A stretch of 64,000 nucleotides of DNA from Bacteroidales bacterium UBA3843 (GCA_002392745.1 DGHR01000006.1:6905-70904); one strand, 5' to 3'. Shown: positions 39,917-48,316, counted from the stretch's first letter. Program-made: numbers and translations. Notes: generated by a model not told the origin, from the letters alone.

Positions 39917-40660
39917 TCATAATTGCCTAACAGGGAAGTCAAAATAGGTATCCGGGAAAGGTTCGTTGCGGAGGGTGAAATGCCACCACTCGCTGTCTAT
40001 CGGCTCAAAGCCGTGACGGAGCATCGCCTTGCGCAAGGTGAGGCGGTTCTCGGATTGACGGTAGAGCTTGCAGGGGTAAGACGGATGGCTCTCCTCACCG
40101 AACCAGTCGAAGGGCGAGCCCATGTCCAGTTCCTTGCCTGTCGCAGCATCGATGAGCGTCAGGTCCACCGTCGAACCGCGGGAATGGGATGAGCGCGCGT
40201 AGATATAGCCCTGCTTAAAGAGCAGCGACTTGTCCACCATGGGGTAGAAAATCTTCTTCATCGCCGTGTCCTGCACGTTCTCCGCCCAGCGGATGAAATG
40301 GTTGACGGCGGTCTGCGGACGATAGGCATCCCATATCTTGAGGCGGTAGCCGTACGCTTTCAGTTCGTCGCTGACGGCTTTGAGCGAGTCTGCAGCCCGG
40401 CGTGTCATGAGTGCTACGGGCTGCTCGTAGCCGTCAATGCGTTCGCCCACAAAATTATACGTGCTGTAATAGCGAATCTCCAAAACCGCATCGGGGATGA
40501 TGTCTGTCAGATTGACAAACGCACTGCTGTCCTTCTCCGGCCCGGGAGCAGGTTGCTGTTTTTGGCACGAGAGCAACAGAATAAGGGACAAAGGAACGAT
40601 GTACAATGTACGAAGGAACGATGTACGATGTACGAAGGAGGATTTACGAAGATATTTCAT
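39917..40660 (-). CDS. D-Ala-D-Ala dipeptidase (VanX-type, M15D) lipoprotein
   Basis: 247 residues from ATG 40660. The lipoprotein signal ends 'LSLILLLSC'. Zinc-site motifs are 'SSHSRGSTVDLTL' (SxHxxGxAxD type) and 'EWWHFTL' near the C-terminus, with 'IWDAYRPQ' upstream. The enzyme cleaves D-Ala-D-Ala in the periplasm, for peptidoglycan recycling rather than vancomycin resistance. The first 20 residues of the signal ('RKSSFVHRTSFLRTLYIV') are encoded by a TACGATG/TACGAAG repeat tract at 40595-40650. Confidence 0.9.
   Translation of the reverse strand: MKYLRKSSFVHRTSFLRTLYIVPLSLILLLSCQKQQPAPGPEKDSSAFVNLTDIIPDAVLEIRYYSTYNFVGERIDGYEQPVALMTRRAADSLKAVSDELKAYGYRLKIWDAYRPQTAVNHFIRWAENVQDTAMKKIFYPMVDKSLLFKQGYIYARSSHSRGSTVDLTLIDAATGKELDMGSPFDWFGEESHPSYPCKLYRQSENRLTLRKAMLRHGFEPIDSEWWHFTLRNEPFPDTYFDFPVRQL
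40595..40650. repeat. TACGATG/TACGAAG repeat in the signal-peptide region of the VanX gene
   Basis: GGAACGATGTACAATGTACG and AAGGAACGATGTACGATGTA units stand in tandem and encode the basic N-terminal part of the lipoprotein signal. Confidence 0.8.
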
Positions 40661-40702
40661 AGGTTGATGTGTTATTTGGCTAGTTTCGATAAAAATCGGG
40701 GG

Positions 40703-40734
40703 CAAAGATACAAAAAAAATTGCATACATGCAAA
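40703..40734 (-). promoter_or_regulatory. Promoter of the VanX-type gene
   Basis: Minus-strand TTTG (40731-40734) and TATCTTTG (40703-40710), 20 nt apart. Confidence 0.75.
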
Positions 40735-40750
40735 AAAACTGAATGAAGAC

Positions 40751-40781
40751 AAAAAAAAGAGAGTGTGTTTACAAAACACAC
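40751..40781 (-). terminator. Terminator after the small winged-helix gene
   Basis: On the minus strand GTGTGTTT, loop TGT, AAACACAC is followed by TCTCTTTTTTTT. A second hairpin, TAGCAGA/TCTGCTA, lies at 40796-40814. Confidence 0.82.
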
Positions 40782-40817
40782 CCTCCTTCGGATTTAGCAG
40801 AGCTACTCTGCTATAAA

Positions 40818-40991
40818 TCAGTTCGCAGGAGCCCATTTGCAACGGACGGGCGAAACGATGGCGCCTTCTTTCTTGAGTTCGGCAAAGGCTTTGTCCACCT
40901 CCTTGCGGTCTGCGCCGAGCGCGGTGGTTACCTCGCCAGCCGAGACCGGCTTGCCTGCTGCACGCATGGCAGCTAATACTTGCTCTTTCAT
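40818..40991 (-). CDS. Small winged-helix protein (57 aa)
   Basis: 57 residues: 'MKEQVLAAMRAAGKPVSAGE', then 'VTTALGADRKEVDKAFAELKKEGAIVSP' and 'CKWAPAN'. The pattern is a minimal helix-turn-helix with a wing (DNA-binding or regulatory), known as short hypothetical proteins in Bacteroidales. It lies 26 nt downstream of the glutathione peroxidase gene on the same strand and ends at a terminator, so it is probably in that transcription unit. Confidence 0.68.
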   Translation of the reverse strand: MKEQVLAAMRAAGKPVSAGEVTTALGADRKEVDKAFAELKKEGAIVSPVRCKWAPAN

Positions 40992-41017
40992 GGAAATTAT
41001 GAATTACGAATTAATAA

Positions 41018-41590
41018 TTAGAGCAGTTTTACAATTTCTGCCTCGATTTCTTCAGGCTTGGTGGTAGGTGCGAAGCGTCCTACGACCTTGCCTTCGCGGT
41101 CAAGAAGGAACTTGGTGAAGTTCCAGCGGATATCACTCTCTTTCTTATAGGTTTTGCTGATACCTTTCAGCATAGCGGCAGTGGCTTTCCCTTTGATACC
41201 TTTGTATTCCTCTGTCGGCGCCTGTTCTTTGAGATAGGTAAATAGCGGACTCTCGTTCTCGCCGTTTACCTCAATCTTAGCAAACTGAGGGAAAGATACT
41301 TTGTATTTTAACTGGCAGAAGGAAACAATTTCTTCTTCTGTACCCGGCGCCTGCTGACCGAACTGGTTGCAGGGGAAATCGAGAATCACAAGACCTTGGT
41401 CTTTGTATTTCTTATAGAGATTCTCCAGCGCTTCGTATTGCGGCGTGAATCCGCAACCCGTTGCCGTGTTTACCACTAACAGCACTTTGCCTTTATACTC
41501 AGCCAGACTGACCGGCTGTTTCTTGGTGTCCAACACCGTTAAATCATAGATGTTCATAATAGTAAGTAATATCATTAATAATGTTTTCAT
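41018..41590 (-). CDS. Glutathione peroxidase family protein
   Basis: 190 residues. The peroxidatic Cys is in 'LLVVNTATGCGFTPQYEALENL'-type block (about residue 46), followed by 'ILDFPCNQFGQQ' (second conserved block) and 'IRWNFTKFLLDREG' (Trp/Asn of the catalytic tetrad). It reduces peroxides, in bacteria usually with thioredoxin. ATG 41590 adds a hydrophobic 'MKTLLMILLTI' that may be a short export signal; ATG 41557 ('MNIYDLTVLD') is the usual family start, so the location is uncertain. Confidence 0.9.
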   Translation of the reverse strand: MKTLLMILLTIMNIYDLTVLDTKKQPVSLAEYKGKVLLVVNTATGCGFTPQYEALENLYKKYKDQGLVILDFPCNQFGQQAPGTEEEIVSFCQLKYKVSFPQFAKIEVNGENESPLFTYLKEQAPTEEYKGIKGKATAAMLKGISKTYKKESDIRWNFTKFLLDREGKVVGRFAPTTKPEEIEAEIVKLL

Positions 41591-41623
41591 CTTCTTTCAA
41601 TATGAATTATATCGTCTACGACA

Positions 41624-41655
41624 CAAAAGTACTGCTTTTTCTTTACATATGCAAA
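41624..41655 (-). promoter_or_regulatory. Promoter of the glutathione peroxidase gene
   Basis: Minus-strand TTTG (41652-41655) and TACTTTTG (41624-41631), 20 nt apart. Confidence 0.75.
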
Positions 41656-41716
41656 GAAATTATGCCTGCAGAGTGCTTTTTCTTAACGAAAGAAAATAAA
41701 TTATTAATATGATGCA

Positions 41717-42616
41717 CTATTTTATTGTCCAGTCGGAGACTGTATAGTCGGATTCGATAGCAGTCTCAATAGAGTCGGGTAGGAGGTAGAAGAGATCGAT
41801 GGCGGTTTCTTTTTCCACCGAGTCGACAGGCAGCATATAGGTCATCAGCGGTCGGTTGCCGGATGTGTTAGGCAGCCGGAATGCAATGGCCGTCCATCGT
41901 TCGCCCGTATATCGGAGAAAAGCTTTGAAGAAAGCTTCCGGCACCACGATTTTGCGCTCTGTACCGATGGTATGCAGCGGGTCTTTGACAATAGGTCCGC
42001 AAACGATGAAGATACTATCGTACCGTTGTGCCAGGTCGCGCTCCATTTCCTCCAAATCTTTCCAGTCGCCTGCATTGCAACTATGATTTTGCGGACACAT
42101 ATTTGTCATATAGAACGACTCGCGCATGGCTTGTTCGCTCCATTTCATGTCCGCAGCCGGAGCCATGTGTCCGCGGTCGTAACCGCTATTGCTATAGTCT
42201 TTTGTCACAACGGGGTCTCCCTGTACCAACGGGTCCGGACGGAAATGGTTGGAGCGTTCCTCCTCGCCCGTAACCTCGTCGGCCGTCAAAACCCAAGCAA
42301 CCCAGTTGGGCACATGCCATTCAGGATGATAGGAAAGTGTGTACCCCGTATGCCGGATAATCTGCTGCGGGCGACTGTCGGTGACCTCTGCCCATTCAAT
42401 ATTTCCAGAGACAGCCCTATCCGAAGAATGACCTGCGGATACAGGTTCCGGAGCGGCTTGTGCAGTGCTATTCTCTGCGGTCACCGACAGCTGCATTTTC
42501 TCCGCCGTAGTGCGCGGATGGTCTATATATGTATAGAGCCATACAACAGCGACGATGATGACAAAGACAGCAGAGACAGAAGAGGCCGTTTGGGTCTTCT
42601 TGCGTTTGCGACTCAT
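41717..42616 (-). CDS. Membrane-anchored DNA/RNA non-specific endonuclease
   Basis: 299 residues from ATG 42616 ('MSRKRKKTQ'); the longer open frame starts inside a terminator hairpin. One N-terminal membrane helix ('SAVFVIIVAVVWLYTYI') anchors a NUC-type (beta-beta-alpha metal) nuclease with the catalytic 'YDRGHMAPAADMKW' (about 155-168) and the metal-ligand Asn in 'FYMTNMCPQNHSCNAGDW'. It acts in the periplasm or outside, probably for nucleic-acid scavenging. Confidence 0.9.
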   Translation of the reverse strand: MSRKRKKTQTASSVSAVFVIIVAVVWLYTYIDHPRTTAEKMQLSVTAENSTAQAAPEPVSAGHSSDRAVSGNIEWAEVTDSRPQQIIRHTGYTLSYHPEWHVPNWVAWVLTADEVTGEEERSNHFRPDPLVQGDPVVTKDYSNSGYDRGHMAPAADMKWSEQAMRESFYMTNMCPQNHSCNAGDWKDLEEMERDLAQRYDSIFIVCGPIVKDPLHTIGTERKIVVPEAFFKAFLRYTGERWTAIAFRLPNTSGNRPLMTYMLPVDSVEKETAIDLFYLLPDSIETAIESDYTVSDWTIK

Positions 42617-42654
42617 GCGCGTGCGTGTATAAATTTTAAGGTGTGTCCAAACAA

Positions 42655-42681
42655 TTAGTCCCGCCGGCAAGACGGGACTAA
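42655..42681 (-). terminator. Terminator after rnfA
   Basis: TTAGTCCCG (42655-42663) pairs with CGGGACTAA (42673-42681), a 9-bp stem 14 nt after the rnfA stop. The T run on the minus strand is short. Confidence 0.65.
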
Positions 42682-42694
42682 CTGTTTAGAGGGG

Positions 42695-43297
42695 TTAAAC
42701 TACTCCGCTGAAGCCCATAAACGCCATGGCGAGGAGGCCTGCAGTGAGAAGGGCAATCGGAGTGCCTTTCATTGCCTCGGGCACTTTGTTCAATGCCAAC
42801 TGCTCGCGAATGCCTGCGAAGAGGATGAGCGCGAGTGCAAAACCAACGGCTGTTGCGAAGGCATAAACCGTACCGGAGAGCAGACCATAGTCCGCACCGA
42901 GCGGGAGTTTTGCCAACAGCTTCTGCTGGTCGGCTACAATAAGCGCCACACCCAGAATACAGCAGTTGGTAGTGATAAGCGGCAGGAACACACCCAGTGC
43001 CTGGTAGAGCGCCGGAGAGACCTTTTTCAACATAATCTCAATCATCTGCACGAGAGCGGCGATGACGAGGATGAAAAGGATAGTCTGGAGGAACTCAACT
43101 CCCCAGAGAACCAACAGTTTCTGCAGAAGGTAGGTAACAACCGTAGCCAGCGTGAGCACAAACGTAACAGCAGCACCCATACCCAGCGCGGTGTCAATCT
43201 TCTTACTTACACCCAGGAACGGGCAGATGCCCAGGAACTGGCTCAATACAATATTGTTAACGAATATTGCAGAGATGAATATCAAGAAGTAAACCAT
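42695..43297 (-). CDS. rnfA: Rnf complex subunit RnfA
   Basis: 200 residues, six membrane helices. 'FISAIFVNNIVLSQFLGICPFLG' and 'LGVFLPLITTNCCILGVALI' hold the conserved Cys residues that bind the membrane [2Fe-2S] cluster shared with RnfE. Part of the Na+/H+-translocating ferredoxin:NAD oxidoreductase. Last gene of rseC-rnfBCDGEA. An ATTAAAAATTAAAAATTACG tract fills the 33-nt gap to rnfE. Confidence 0.95.
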   Translation of the reverse strand: MVYFLIFISAIFVNNIVLSQFLGICPFLGVSKKIDTALGMGAAVTFVLTLATVVTYLLQKLLVLWGVEFLQTILFILVIAALVQMIEIMLKKVSPALYQALGVFLPLITTNCCILGVALIVADQQKLLAKLPLGADYGLLSGTVYAFATAVGFALALILFAGIREQLALNKVPEAMKGTPIALLTAGLLAMAFMGFSGVV

Positions 43298-43300
43298 TTC

Positions 43301-43334
43301 AATTAAAAATTAAAAATTAAAAATTACGAATTAT
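43301..43334. repeat. ATTAAAA/ATTACGA tract between rnfE and rnfA
   Basis: AATTAAAAATTAAAAATTAA followed by ATTACGAATTA. The same tract occurs at 44539-44571 (rnfG/rnfD). Similar CATTTACC/TTTAATC tracts lie at 45586-45617 and 46964-46996. Confidence 0.85.
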
Positions 43335-43918
43335 TTTTTCTGCAGTTTGTTGACGGCAGCCATAAGGTATGCAAGGCAGATGAATGCACCCGGAGCGAGT
43401 ACGAAAATCAGCGCGGCAAACTGGCTGTTATAGATGGTCAAACCGAAGACAGTACCAGCTCCCAGGAACTCACGGATGATACCGAGCACTGTGAGCGAGA
43501 GTGTAAAGCCCAGACCCATTCCCAGTCCGTCGAGAGCCGACAGACCAACGGTGTTCTTAGCCGCAAACGCCTCGGCACGTCCGAGCACGATACAGTTCAC
43601 CACAATCAGCGGAATGAACAGACCGAGCACATCGTAGATACCGGGGAGGTAAGCCTGCATCACCAGTTGCACCATCGTAACGAAAGTAGCGATGACAACA
43701 ATGAAGGCAGGAATACGTACTTTGTCTGGAATGAGGTTTTTGAGGAGTGAGATAACCACGTTCGAGCATACGAGCACGAAGAGGGTAGCCAATCCCATTG
43801 ACATACCGTTAACGGCACTGGTGGTAGTAGCCAGCGTAGGGCACATACCGAGAACCAACGCAAAAGTAGGATTCTCCTTGAGAATACCGTTGGTCAATGT
43901 TTTCATTGCGTTATTCAT
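43331..43918 (-). CDS. rnfE: Rnf complex subunit RnfE
   Basis: 195 residues, six membrane helices. 'NPTFALVLGMCPTLATTTSA' and 'GLFIPLIVVNCIVLGRAEAFA' carry the conserved Cys residues; RnfE pairs with RnfA across the membrane. Its start overlaps the rnfG stop by 4 nt (ATGA). Confidence 0.95.
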   Translation of the reverse strand: MNNAMKTLTNGILKENPTFALVLGMCPTLATTTSAVNGMSMGLATLFVLVCSNVVISLLKNLIPDKVRIPAFIVVIATFVTMVQLVMQAYLPGIYDVLGLFIPLIVVNCIVLGRAEAFAAKNTVGLSALDGLGMGLGFTLSLTVLGIIREFLGAGTVFGLTIYNSQFAALIFVLAPGAFICLAYLMAAVNKLQKK

Positions 43919-44538
43919 AATTCAGCCTCCTTTTCTTCTGCGGGTTGTTGTTCAGTTGCTTGTTGTGTAGCGCCGGACGCTGCCTCTACAGGCTGTGCCG
44001 CGATAGCAGCGTAGGCTTTGTTGATTGCTTTGAGGAATGCGCGTGAGGAGATAGTAGCAGCAGTGATAGCATCCACTTCTCCACCGTCTTTGGCAACAGT
44101 CAGTTCGCCGGCTTTCTTACCGATGATAGAACGGTTGCCTACAGCATCTTTGAACCAATGGTCAATATGCGCGCCCAGACCCGGAGTCTCGGTTTGCTTG
44201 AGAACTACGTAGTCCAGCACTTTTCCTTCAGCGTCCAGACCGACCATGATGACTTGCGGTCCATCGAAACCAACTTCGCTGGTCTCAATAGCAGTAGCCA
44301 TCCACGCACTATCTTTGTATGCCTTGTAGACAGTCAGTCCGTCTATCTCCTGCGGCTCGGCAATCGTGCAACCTTCCGGCAGAACAGCCATGATAGCCGC
44401 TTGTTGTTTCTGTGCTTCCTGCACGGCGATGGTCTGTGCCGTAAGTGCATAGACACCAGCCAGTGCGCCTGCTGCTACCATGGAGATGATAACCAGGCTG
44501 AGCACCATATTCTTGAATGTACTTTCTAATTTGTTCAT
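43915..44538 (-). CDS. rnfG: Rnf complex subunit RnfG (FMN-binding)
   Basis: 207 residues: one N-terminal membrane helix and a periplasmic FMN-binding domain. The covalent FMN site is the Thr in 'VDAITAATISSRAFLKA' (about 150-166), the usual S/T-GAT-type motif with Ala in the Gly place. 'TPGLGAHIDHWFKD' is a second conserved block. A Gln/Glu/Ala-rich tail ends the protein. Confidence 0.94.
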   Translation of the reverse strand: MNKLESTFKNMVLSLVIISMVAAGALAGVYALTAQTIAVQEAQKQQAAIMAVLPEGCTIAEPQEIDGLTVYKAYKDSAWMATAIETSEVGFDGPQVIMVGLDAEGKVLDYVVLKQTETPGLGAHIDHWFKDAVGNRSIIGKKAGELTVAKDGGEVDAITAATISSRAFLKAINKAYAAIAAQPVEAASGATQQATEQQPAEEKEAEL

Positions 44539-44571
44539 AATTAAAAATTAAAAATTAAAAATTACGAATTA
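44539..44571. repeat. ATTAAAA/ATTACGA tract between rnfD and rnfG
   Basis: AATTAAAAATTAAAAATTAA followed by AATTACGAATTAAG, matching the tract at 43301-43334. Confidence 0.85.
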
Positions 44572-45570
44572 AGCTTTCTTGGGTTCGCCAAAACGCTGCG
44601 GGCGGATCTTGTTCAACAATGGAACGCAGGCGTTCATAATCAGGATAGCGAATGACATACCTTCGGGATAATTACCCCATGTACGTATCACCATCACAAT
44701 GAAGCCGATGCCGATACCGAAGATAATCTTTCCCCAAGCACTCATCGGGCTGGTTACATAATCGGTAGCCATGAAGAACGCACCGAGCATGAGACCACCG
44801 GAAAGCAGTTCGTATGCTACGTAATGGCAAGTGTCGAGTCCCTCAGGCAGAACTCCCGCCCATCCAGTGCAAGCTGCAAAGCAAGCGACGGTAGCGATGA
44901 TGGCTACAGGGATATGCCAAGTGATGACACGCATACAAATCAGGAAGAGTCCGCCGATGATCAGCGCGAGTGCGCAGACCTCGCCGAGCGAACCACCCAT
45001 CACACCCAGGAACGAATCCCAGAGCGAAGGCAGCTGGTCGATGGCGGAAGCGTCTCCGTTAACAATGTTCTTGAGATAGAAAAGCGGCGTTGCTCCGGTC
45101 TCCGCATCAATGTACTTGGTAGCAAAGCCTTGCGGCGTGGGCCATGTAGTCATTTGTGCGGGATAGGCGATGAGCAGGAACACACGACCCACCAATGCTG
45201 GGTTGAATGGGTTTTGTCCCAGACCGCCGAAGGTCATCTTACCTATACCGATAGCGACAACAGCGCCAATCAGTACAATCCACCAGTCGATGGATGAAGG
45301 CAGGTTGAAAGCGAGCAACAGACCAGTCAGAACCGCAGAGAGGTCTCCGATAGTCTGGCGTTGCTCCTTGAGGATATAACGGCTGATGATGTACTCGGTG
45401 CAAACGCAAGCGAGAACGGAGATGCAGGCCGTAATCAATGCTCCCCAGCCAAACTCAATAACCGATACCACGTAAGCAGGCAGCAGCGCAAGAATGACCA
45501 AAAGCATATTCCGGCGAACGCTGTCACCGCTATGGGCGTGCGGAGCCGGTGCGACAATGAACTTATTCAT
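44569..45570 (-). CDS. rnfD: Rnf complex subunit RnfD
   Basis: 333 residues from ATG 45570 ('MNKFIVAPAPHAHSGDSVRR'); an in-frame ATG at 45585 adds five residues. About nine membrane helices. The covalent FMN Thr lies in 'AETGATPLFYLKNI' (about 168-181). 'MTFGGLGQNPFNPALVGRVFL' is the family signature. Confidence 0.95.
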   Translation of the reverse strand: MNKFIVAPAPHAHSGDSVRRNMLLVILALLPAYVVSVIEFGWGALITACISVLACVCTEYIISRYILKEQRQTIGDLSAVLTGLLLAFNLPSSIDWWIVLIGAVVAIGIGKMTFGGLGQNPFNPALVGRVFLLIAYPAQMTTWPTPQGFATKYIDAETGATPLFYLKNIVNGDASAIDQLPSLWDSFLGVMGGSLGEVCALALIIGGLFLICMRVITWHIPVAIIATVACFAACTGWAGVLPEGLDTCHYVAYELLSGGLMLGAFFMATDYVTSPMSAWGKIIFGIGIGFIVMVIRTWGNYPEGMSFAILIMNACVPLLNKIRPQRFGEPKKA

Positions 45571-45613
45571 TTTATCATTTACCATTTTTTCAGTTATTTA
45601 ATCATTTGACCAT

Positions 45614-46963
45614 TTATTTTTTCGCAGCAGCTGCGCGTTCGCGCAGTATTGCACCAACTTTGGCTTTACCGGGACGAATACCATCCAACAGACGGCGGTG
45701 TGCAGGACACGTGAAGACGCAGCAACCGCAGTCGATGCAGTCCATGATGTCGTGTTTCTCCAGTTCGTCCCACATCTCCAGTTCGCTGAGTCGTTGTAGG
45801 AGGTATGGTTCGAGTCCCATCGGGCACGCCTGCACGCATTTGCCGCAGCGGATGCAGTTTTCCTGTTCGGGACGAACGCTCTCGGCCTGCGAGAGGAAGA
45901 GAAGTCCGCTGAGTCGTTTGTTGGCAGGCATAGCCTCGGTATGGTCCATGGCGCGTCCCATCATCGGTCCACCGCCGATAACCTTACCCGTGTCGGCAGG
46001 TACACCTCCGGCAAGTGCAATCACTTCGTCAATCGGCGTACCGAAACGAACGCAGTAGTTACCGGGTTTGGCAACCGACTTACCGGTTACGGTCATAACG
46101 CGGCTGATGAGCGGTTTGTTTTTCTGCACAGCCTCATATACGGCATAGATAGTAGCCACATTGTCAACAACCGCTCCAACTTCGATAGGCAGAGCACCGG
46201 ATGGCACCTGACGGTTGATACAAGCGTCAATGAGCTGTTTCTCACCGCCCTGCGGGTAGCGCAGTTTGAGAGGCATAACCTCGATGCCCAACTGTTTCTC
46301 AGCCAAATCGCGCATGTGTGCGATAGCGTCGGGCTTGTTGTTCTCAATACCAATGATAGCCCGCTCTACGTTGAGGGCTTTTTTGAGAATCTGGATACCG
46401 ATGATAATCTCCTCGCCATGCTCAAGCATCAGCTGGTGGTCGCAGGTGAGGTACGGTTCGCACTCCACGCCGTTGACAATCAGCACTTCTGCTTTCTTGC
46501 CGGGAGGGGGCAGCAGTTTTACGTGTGTCGGGAAACAAGCACCGCCGAGACCCACGATACCCGCAGCCGCTATTTTGTCGATAATAGCTTTGGGCTCGAG
46601 TGTACACTGGCGCACGAGGTCCGGTGTCCGGTCGATTTCCGGCAACCATTCGTCTCCCTCTACATCGATGTAGATAGCTTGTCCGGGTGCTCCCCATGCA
46701 TCGGTCCAGTCCCCGATTTTGGTGACCGTACCGCTAACAGGCGAGCAGATGTTCGCACTCACGAATCCGCCGGCTTTAGCCAGCAGTTCGCCTACTTTTA
46801 CTTTCTTACCAACCTCCACTACGGCCTGTGCGGGTGCGCCGATGTGCTGCACGAGGGGAATGATAGCCTGTTTAGGCAGCGGACATTCCTGAATGGCCTG
46901 ATGTGCGGAGAATTGTTTGTTGTCCTGCGGATGAACTCCGCCAATATGAAAAGTCTTCATCAT
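45614..46963 (-). CDS. rnfC: Rnf complex subunit RnfC
   Basis: 449 residues. 'GGVHPQDNKQ' near the start, a Gly-rich NADH/FMN-binding segment ('GAVVDNVATIYAVYEAV' region), and two [4Fe-4S] motifs near the C-terminus: 'CIRCGKCVQACPMG' and 'CIDCGCCVFTCPAH'. RnfC exchanges electrons with NAD in the cytoplasm and docks to RnfB, which is truncated here. Confidence 0.95.
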   Translation of the reverse strand: MMKTFHIGGVHPQDNKQFSAHQAIQECPLPKQAIIPLVQHIGAPAQAVVEVGKKVKVGELLAKAGGFVSANICSPVSGTVTKIGDWTDAWGAPGQAIYIDVEGDEWLPEIDRTPDLVRQCTLEPKAIIDKIAAAGIVGLGGACFPTHVKLLPPPGKKAEVLIVNGVECEPYLTCDHQLMLEHGEEIIIGIQILKKALNVERAIIGIENNKPDAIAHMRDLAEKQLGIEVMPLKLRYPQGGEKQLIDACINRQVPSGALPIEVGAVVDNVATIYAVYEAVQKNKPLISRVMTVTGKSVAKPGNYCVRFGTPIDEVIALAGGVPADTGKVIGGGPMMGRAMDHTEAMPANKRLSGLLFLSQAESVRPEQENCIRCGKCVQACPMGLEPYLLQRLSELEMWDELEKHDIMDCIDCGCCVFTCPAHRRLLDGIRPGKAKVGAILRERAAAAKK

Positions 46964-47010
46964 TTGTTCATTTAATCATTTACCATTTGTTCATTAAAAG
47001 AGCCATTAGA

Positions 47011-47427
47011 TTAGTTATGAACCATGGCGATTAAGTTCGGGAACGTAGCTCTCGGGGTAGCGAGTGCTTTGATTTTTGCAGCGATAGCAGGGTCGAAGCC
47101 TTTCTTGTCACCCTCCTGTGCAGCCGGAGCGGCACTTTCATCGGCGGCAGCCGGTGTAAGGATCTTCTTAACCTCCTCCATAGTCGGTTCACCTCCCACA
47201 GGGCAAGCCAACCCTTCGGTATTGCCGGCTTTGACGCATGCTTCGGCAAAGTTGCGGCAACCTGCAAATCCGCATCCACCGCAGTTGGCTCCAGGCAAAA
47301 CAGCCTGTACCAAGTCGATACGCGGATCTTCCTCTACTTTGAAGAACTGGCTGACAAAATAGAGCAGAATCGCTGCTACCAAAGCTGTCACGCCCAGCAC
47401 TCCCATAGAAATCAGAATCAGATTCAT
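47011..47427 (-). CDS. rnfB: RnfB, truncated: lacks the C-terminal ferredoxin domain
   Basis: 138 residues against ~270-300 for usual Bacteroidetes RnfB. Present: N-terminal membrane helix ('ISMGVLGVTALVAAILLYFV') and the first Fe-S motif 'GANCGGCGFAGCRNFAEACV' with 'LACPVGGE'. Missing: the four-cluster ferredoxin part with its CxxCxxCxxxCP repeats. The protein ends with an Ala/Glu-rich stretch and 'ATFPNLIAMVHN'. The gap to rnfC (46964-47010) is only 47 nt and non-coding, so the domain is not merely frameshifted. The electron path of the complex must differ, or another ferredoxin substitutes. Confidence 0.85.
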   Translation of the reverse strand: MNLILISMGVLGVTALVAAILLYFVSQFFKVEEDPRIDLVQAVLPGANCGGCGFAGCRNFAEACVKAGNTEGLACPVGGEPTMEEVKKILTPAAADESAAPAAQEGDKKGFDPAIAAKIKALATPRATFPNLIAMVHN

Positions 47428-47500
47428 GTTGGTTGTTGTTTTAATTTGTTTGTTATTAGAATTTTTGAATGTATTATCGGCAATTTGTAAAAATCACGGG

Positions 47501-47545
47501 ATATATATTATTTTAATATATATATAGGGTGTGGTAGGATACGAT
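47501..47545. other. AT palindrome and shared GGTAGGATACGAT block in the rnfB-rseC gap
   Basis: TATATATTA/TAATATATA around TTT (47502-47522) is followed by GGTAGGATACGAT (47533-47545). The same 13-mer occurs after a TATATAT stretch at 54258-54270, downstream of trmO. No gene is seen in 47428-47634. Confidence 0.5.
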
Positions 47546-47634
47546 ATAGGTCCGATACTAGTTCGATGCAACCCTAATGTGTCTTTTGTACGATGACAGA
47601 TATGTTCCCGTTGCGTAACCGCGTGCAGCGTTCT

Positions 47635-48048
47635 TTATAATTTCCTTGCGGTGAAGGAGAACTGCTTCTGCAGGCGGTGGCGGAAGACGGAGAGTCCGAT
47701 GTAATACAGTGCGATAGCGCACAGCGAGAGGGTTCCGATAACCGCTTCGCTCCATTGCGTAGTGAAGTTGAGCACTGCAATCACCGCCATCATGACGATG
47801 AACGGCATGATGTATGCCAGGAGTACGGCCCTCCATGCGAGATGTTCGCGCACTTCCACTTCCACGTTATCCCCCGGTTGCATAGGTTCGAGCATCAGGG
47901 CGTCCATCTCTTTGACCTGGCTCTCGGAAGATACGCACATGCTTTTTGCCTTGCACGCCGTGCAAGCAGAAGACTGCACAATCCGGATATGCGCTGTCTT
48001 GCCGTCCGTGGAAATTACCACCCCTGTATGTCGTATCATTTCGTCCAT
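47635..48048 (-). CDS. rseC: RseC/MucC family positive regulator, first gene of the Rnf operon
   Basis: 137 residues from ATG 48048 ('MDEMIRHTGVVISTDG'); upstream in-frame ATGs overlap the promoter. Four Cys in 'SSACTACKAKSMC' (about 27-39) suggest a redox site, followed by two membrane helices ('AVLLAYIMPFIVMMAVIAVL', 'AVIGTLSLCAIALYYIGLSVF'). RseC-like proteins help SoxR reduction together with Rnf/Rsx. Confidence 0.9.
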   Translation of the reverse strand: MDEMIRHTGVVISTDGKTAHIRIVQSSACTACKAKSMCVSSESQVKEMDALMLEPMQPGDNVEVEVREHLAWRAVLLAYIMPFIVMMAVIAVLNFTTQWSEAVIGTLSLCAIALYYIGLSVFRHRLQKQFSFTARKL

Positions 48049-48075
48049 TGCAACGGAGTATGCATAATTCGACGA

Positions 48076-48107
48076 CAAAATTACAAATAAAATTTGGATT
48101 ACGCAAG
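48076..48107 (-). promoter_or_regulatory. Promoter of the rseC-rnf operon
   Basis: Minus-strand CTTG (48104-48107) and TAATTTTG (48076-48083), 20 nt apart. Confidence 0.72.
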
Positions 48108-48199
48108 CGCGCGTGCATAATTTTGTTGAATTTTCTTCTTTTCTATGAAAAAATGTTTAAAAAATCATGGCTCTATTTTTATTTTCGAATAATTCTTAG

Positions 48200-48207
48200 T
48201 ATCTTTG
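48200..48207 (+). promoter_or_regulatory. Probable -7 element of ftsK
   Basis: TATCTTTG at 48200-48207. The -33 region (about 48176-48179, TTTT) is weak. The start codon is 110 nt further. Confidence 0.5.
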
Positions 48208-48316
48208 CATGCTATTTTGGGTGAGTATGCGCCAAAACGGTTTTTGCGGTGAAAGCGTCGATCCGTTAAGGTGTAAAGCCGTACAATTGTCAAATCGTTA
48301 AATCATACCTATATTT

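Noticed and set aside
39917..40660. Vancomycin resistance (VanX)
   Set aside because: No VanH, VanA-type ligase or VanRS beside it; lipoprotein D-Ala-D-Ala dipeptidases are ordinary in this group.
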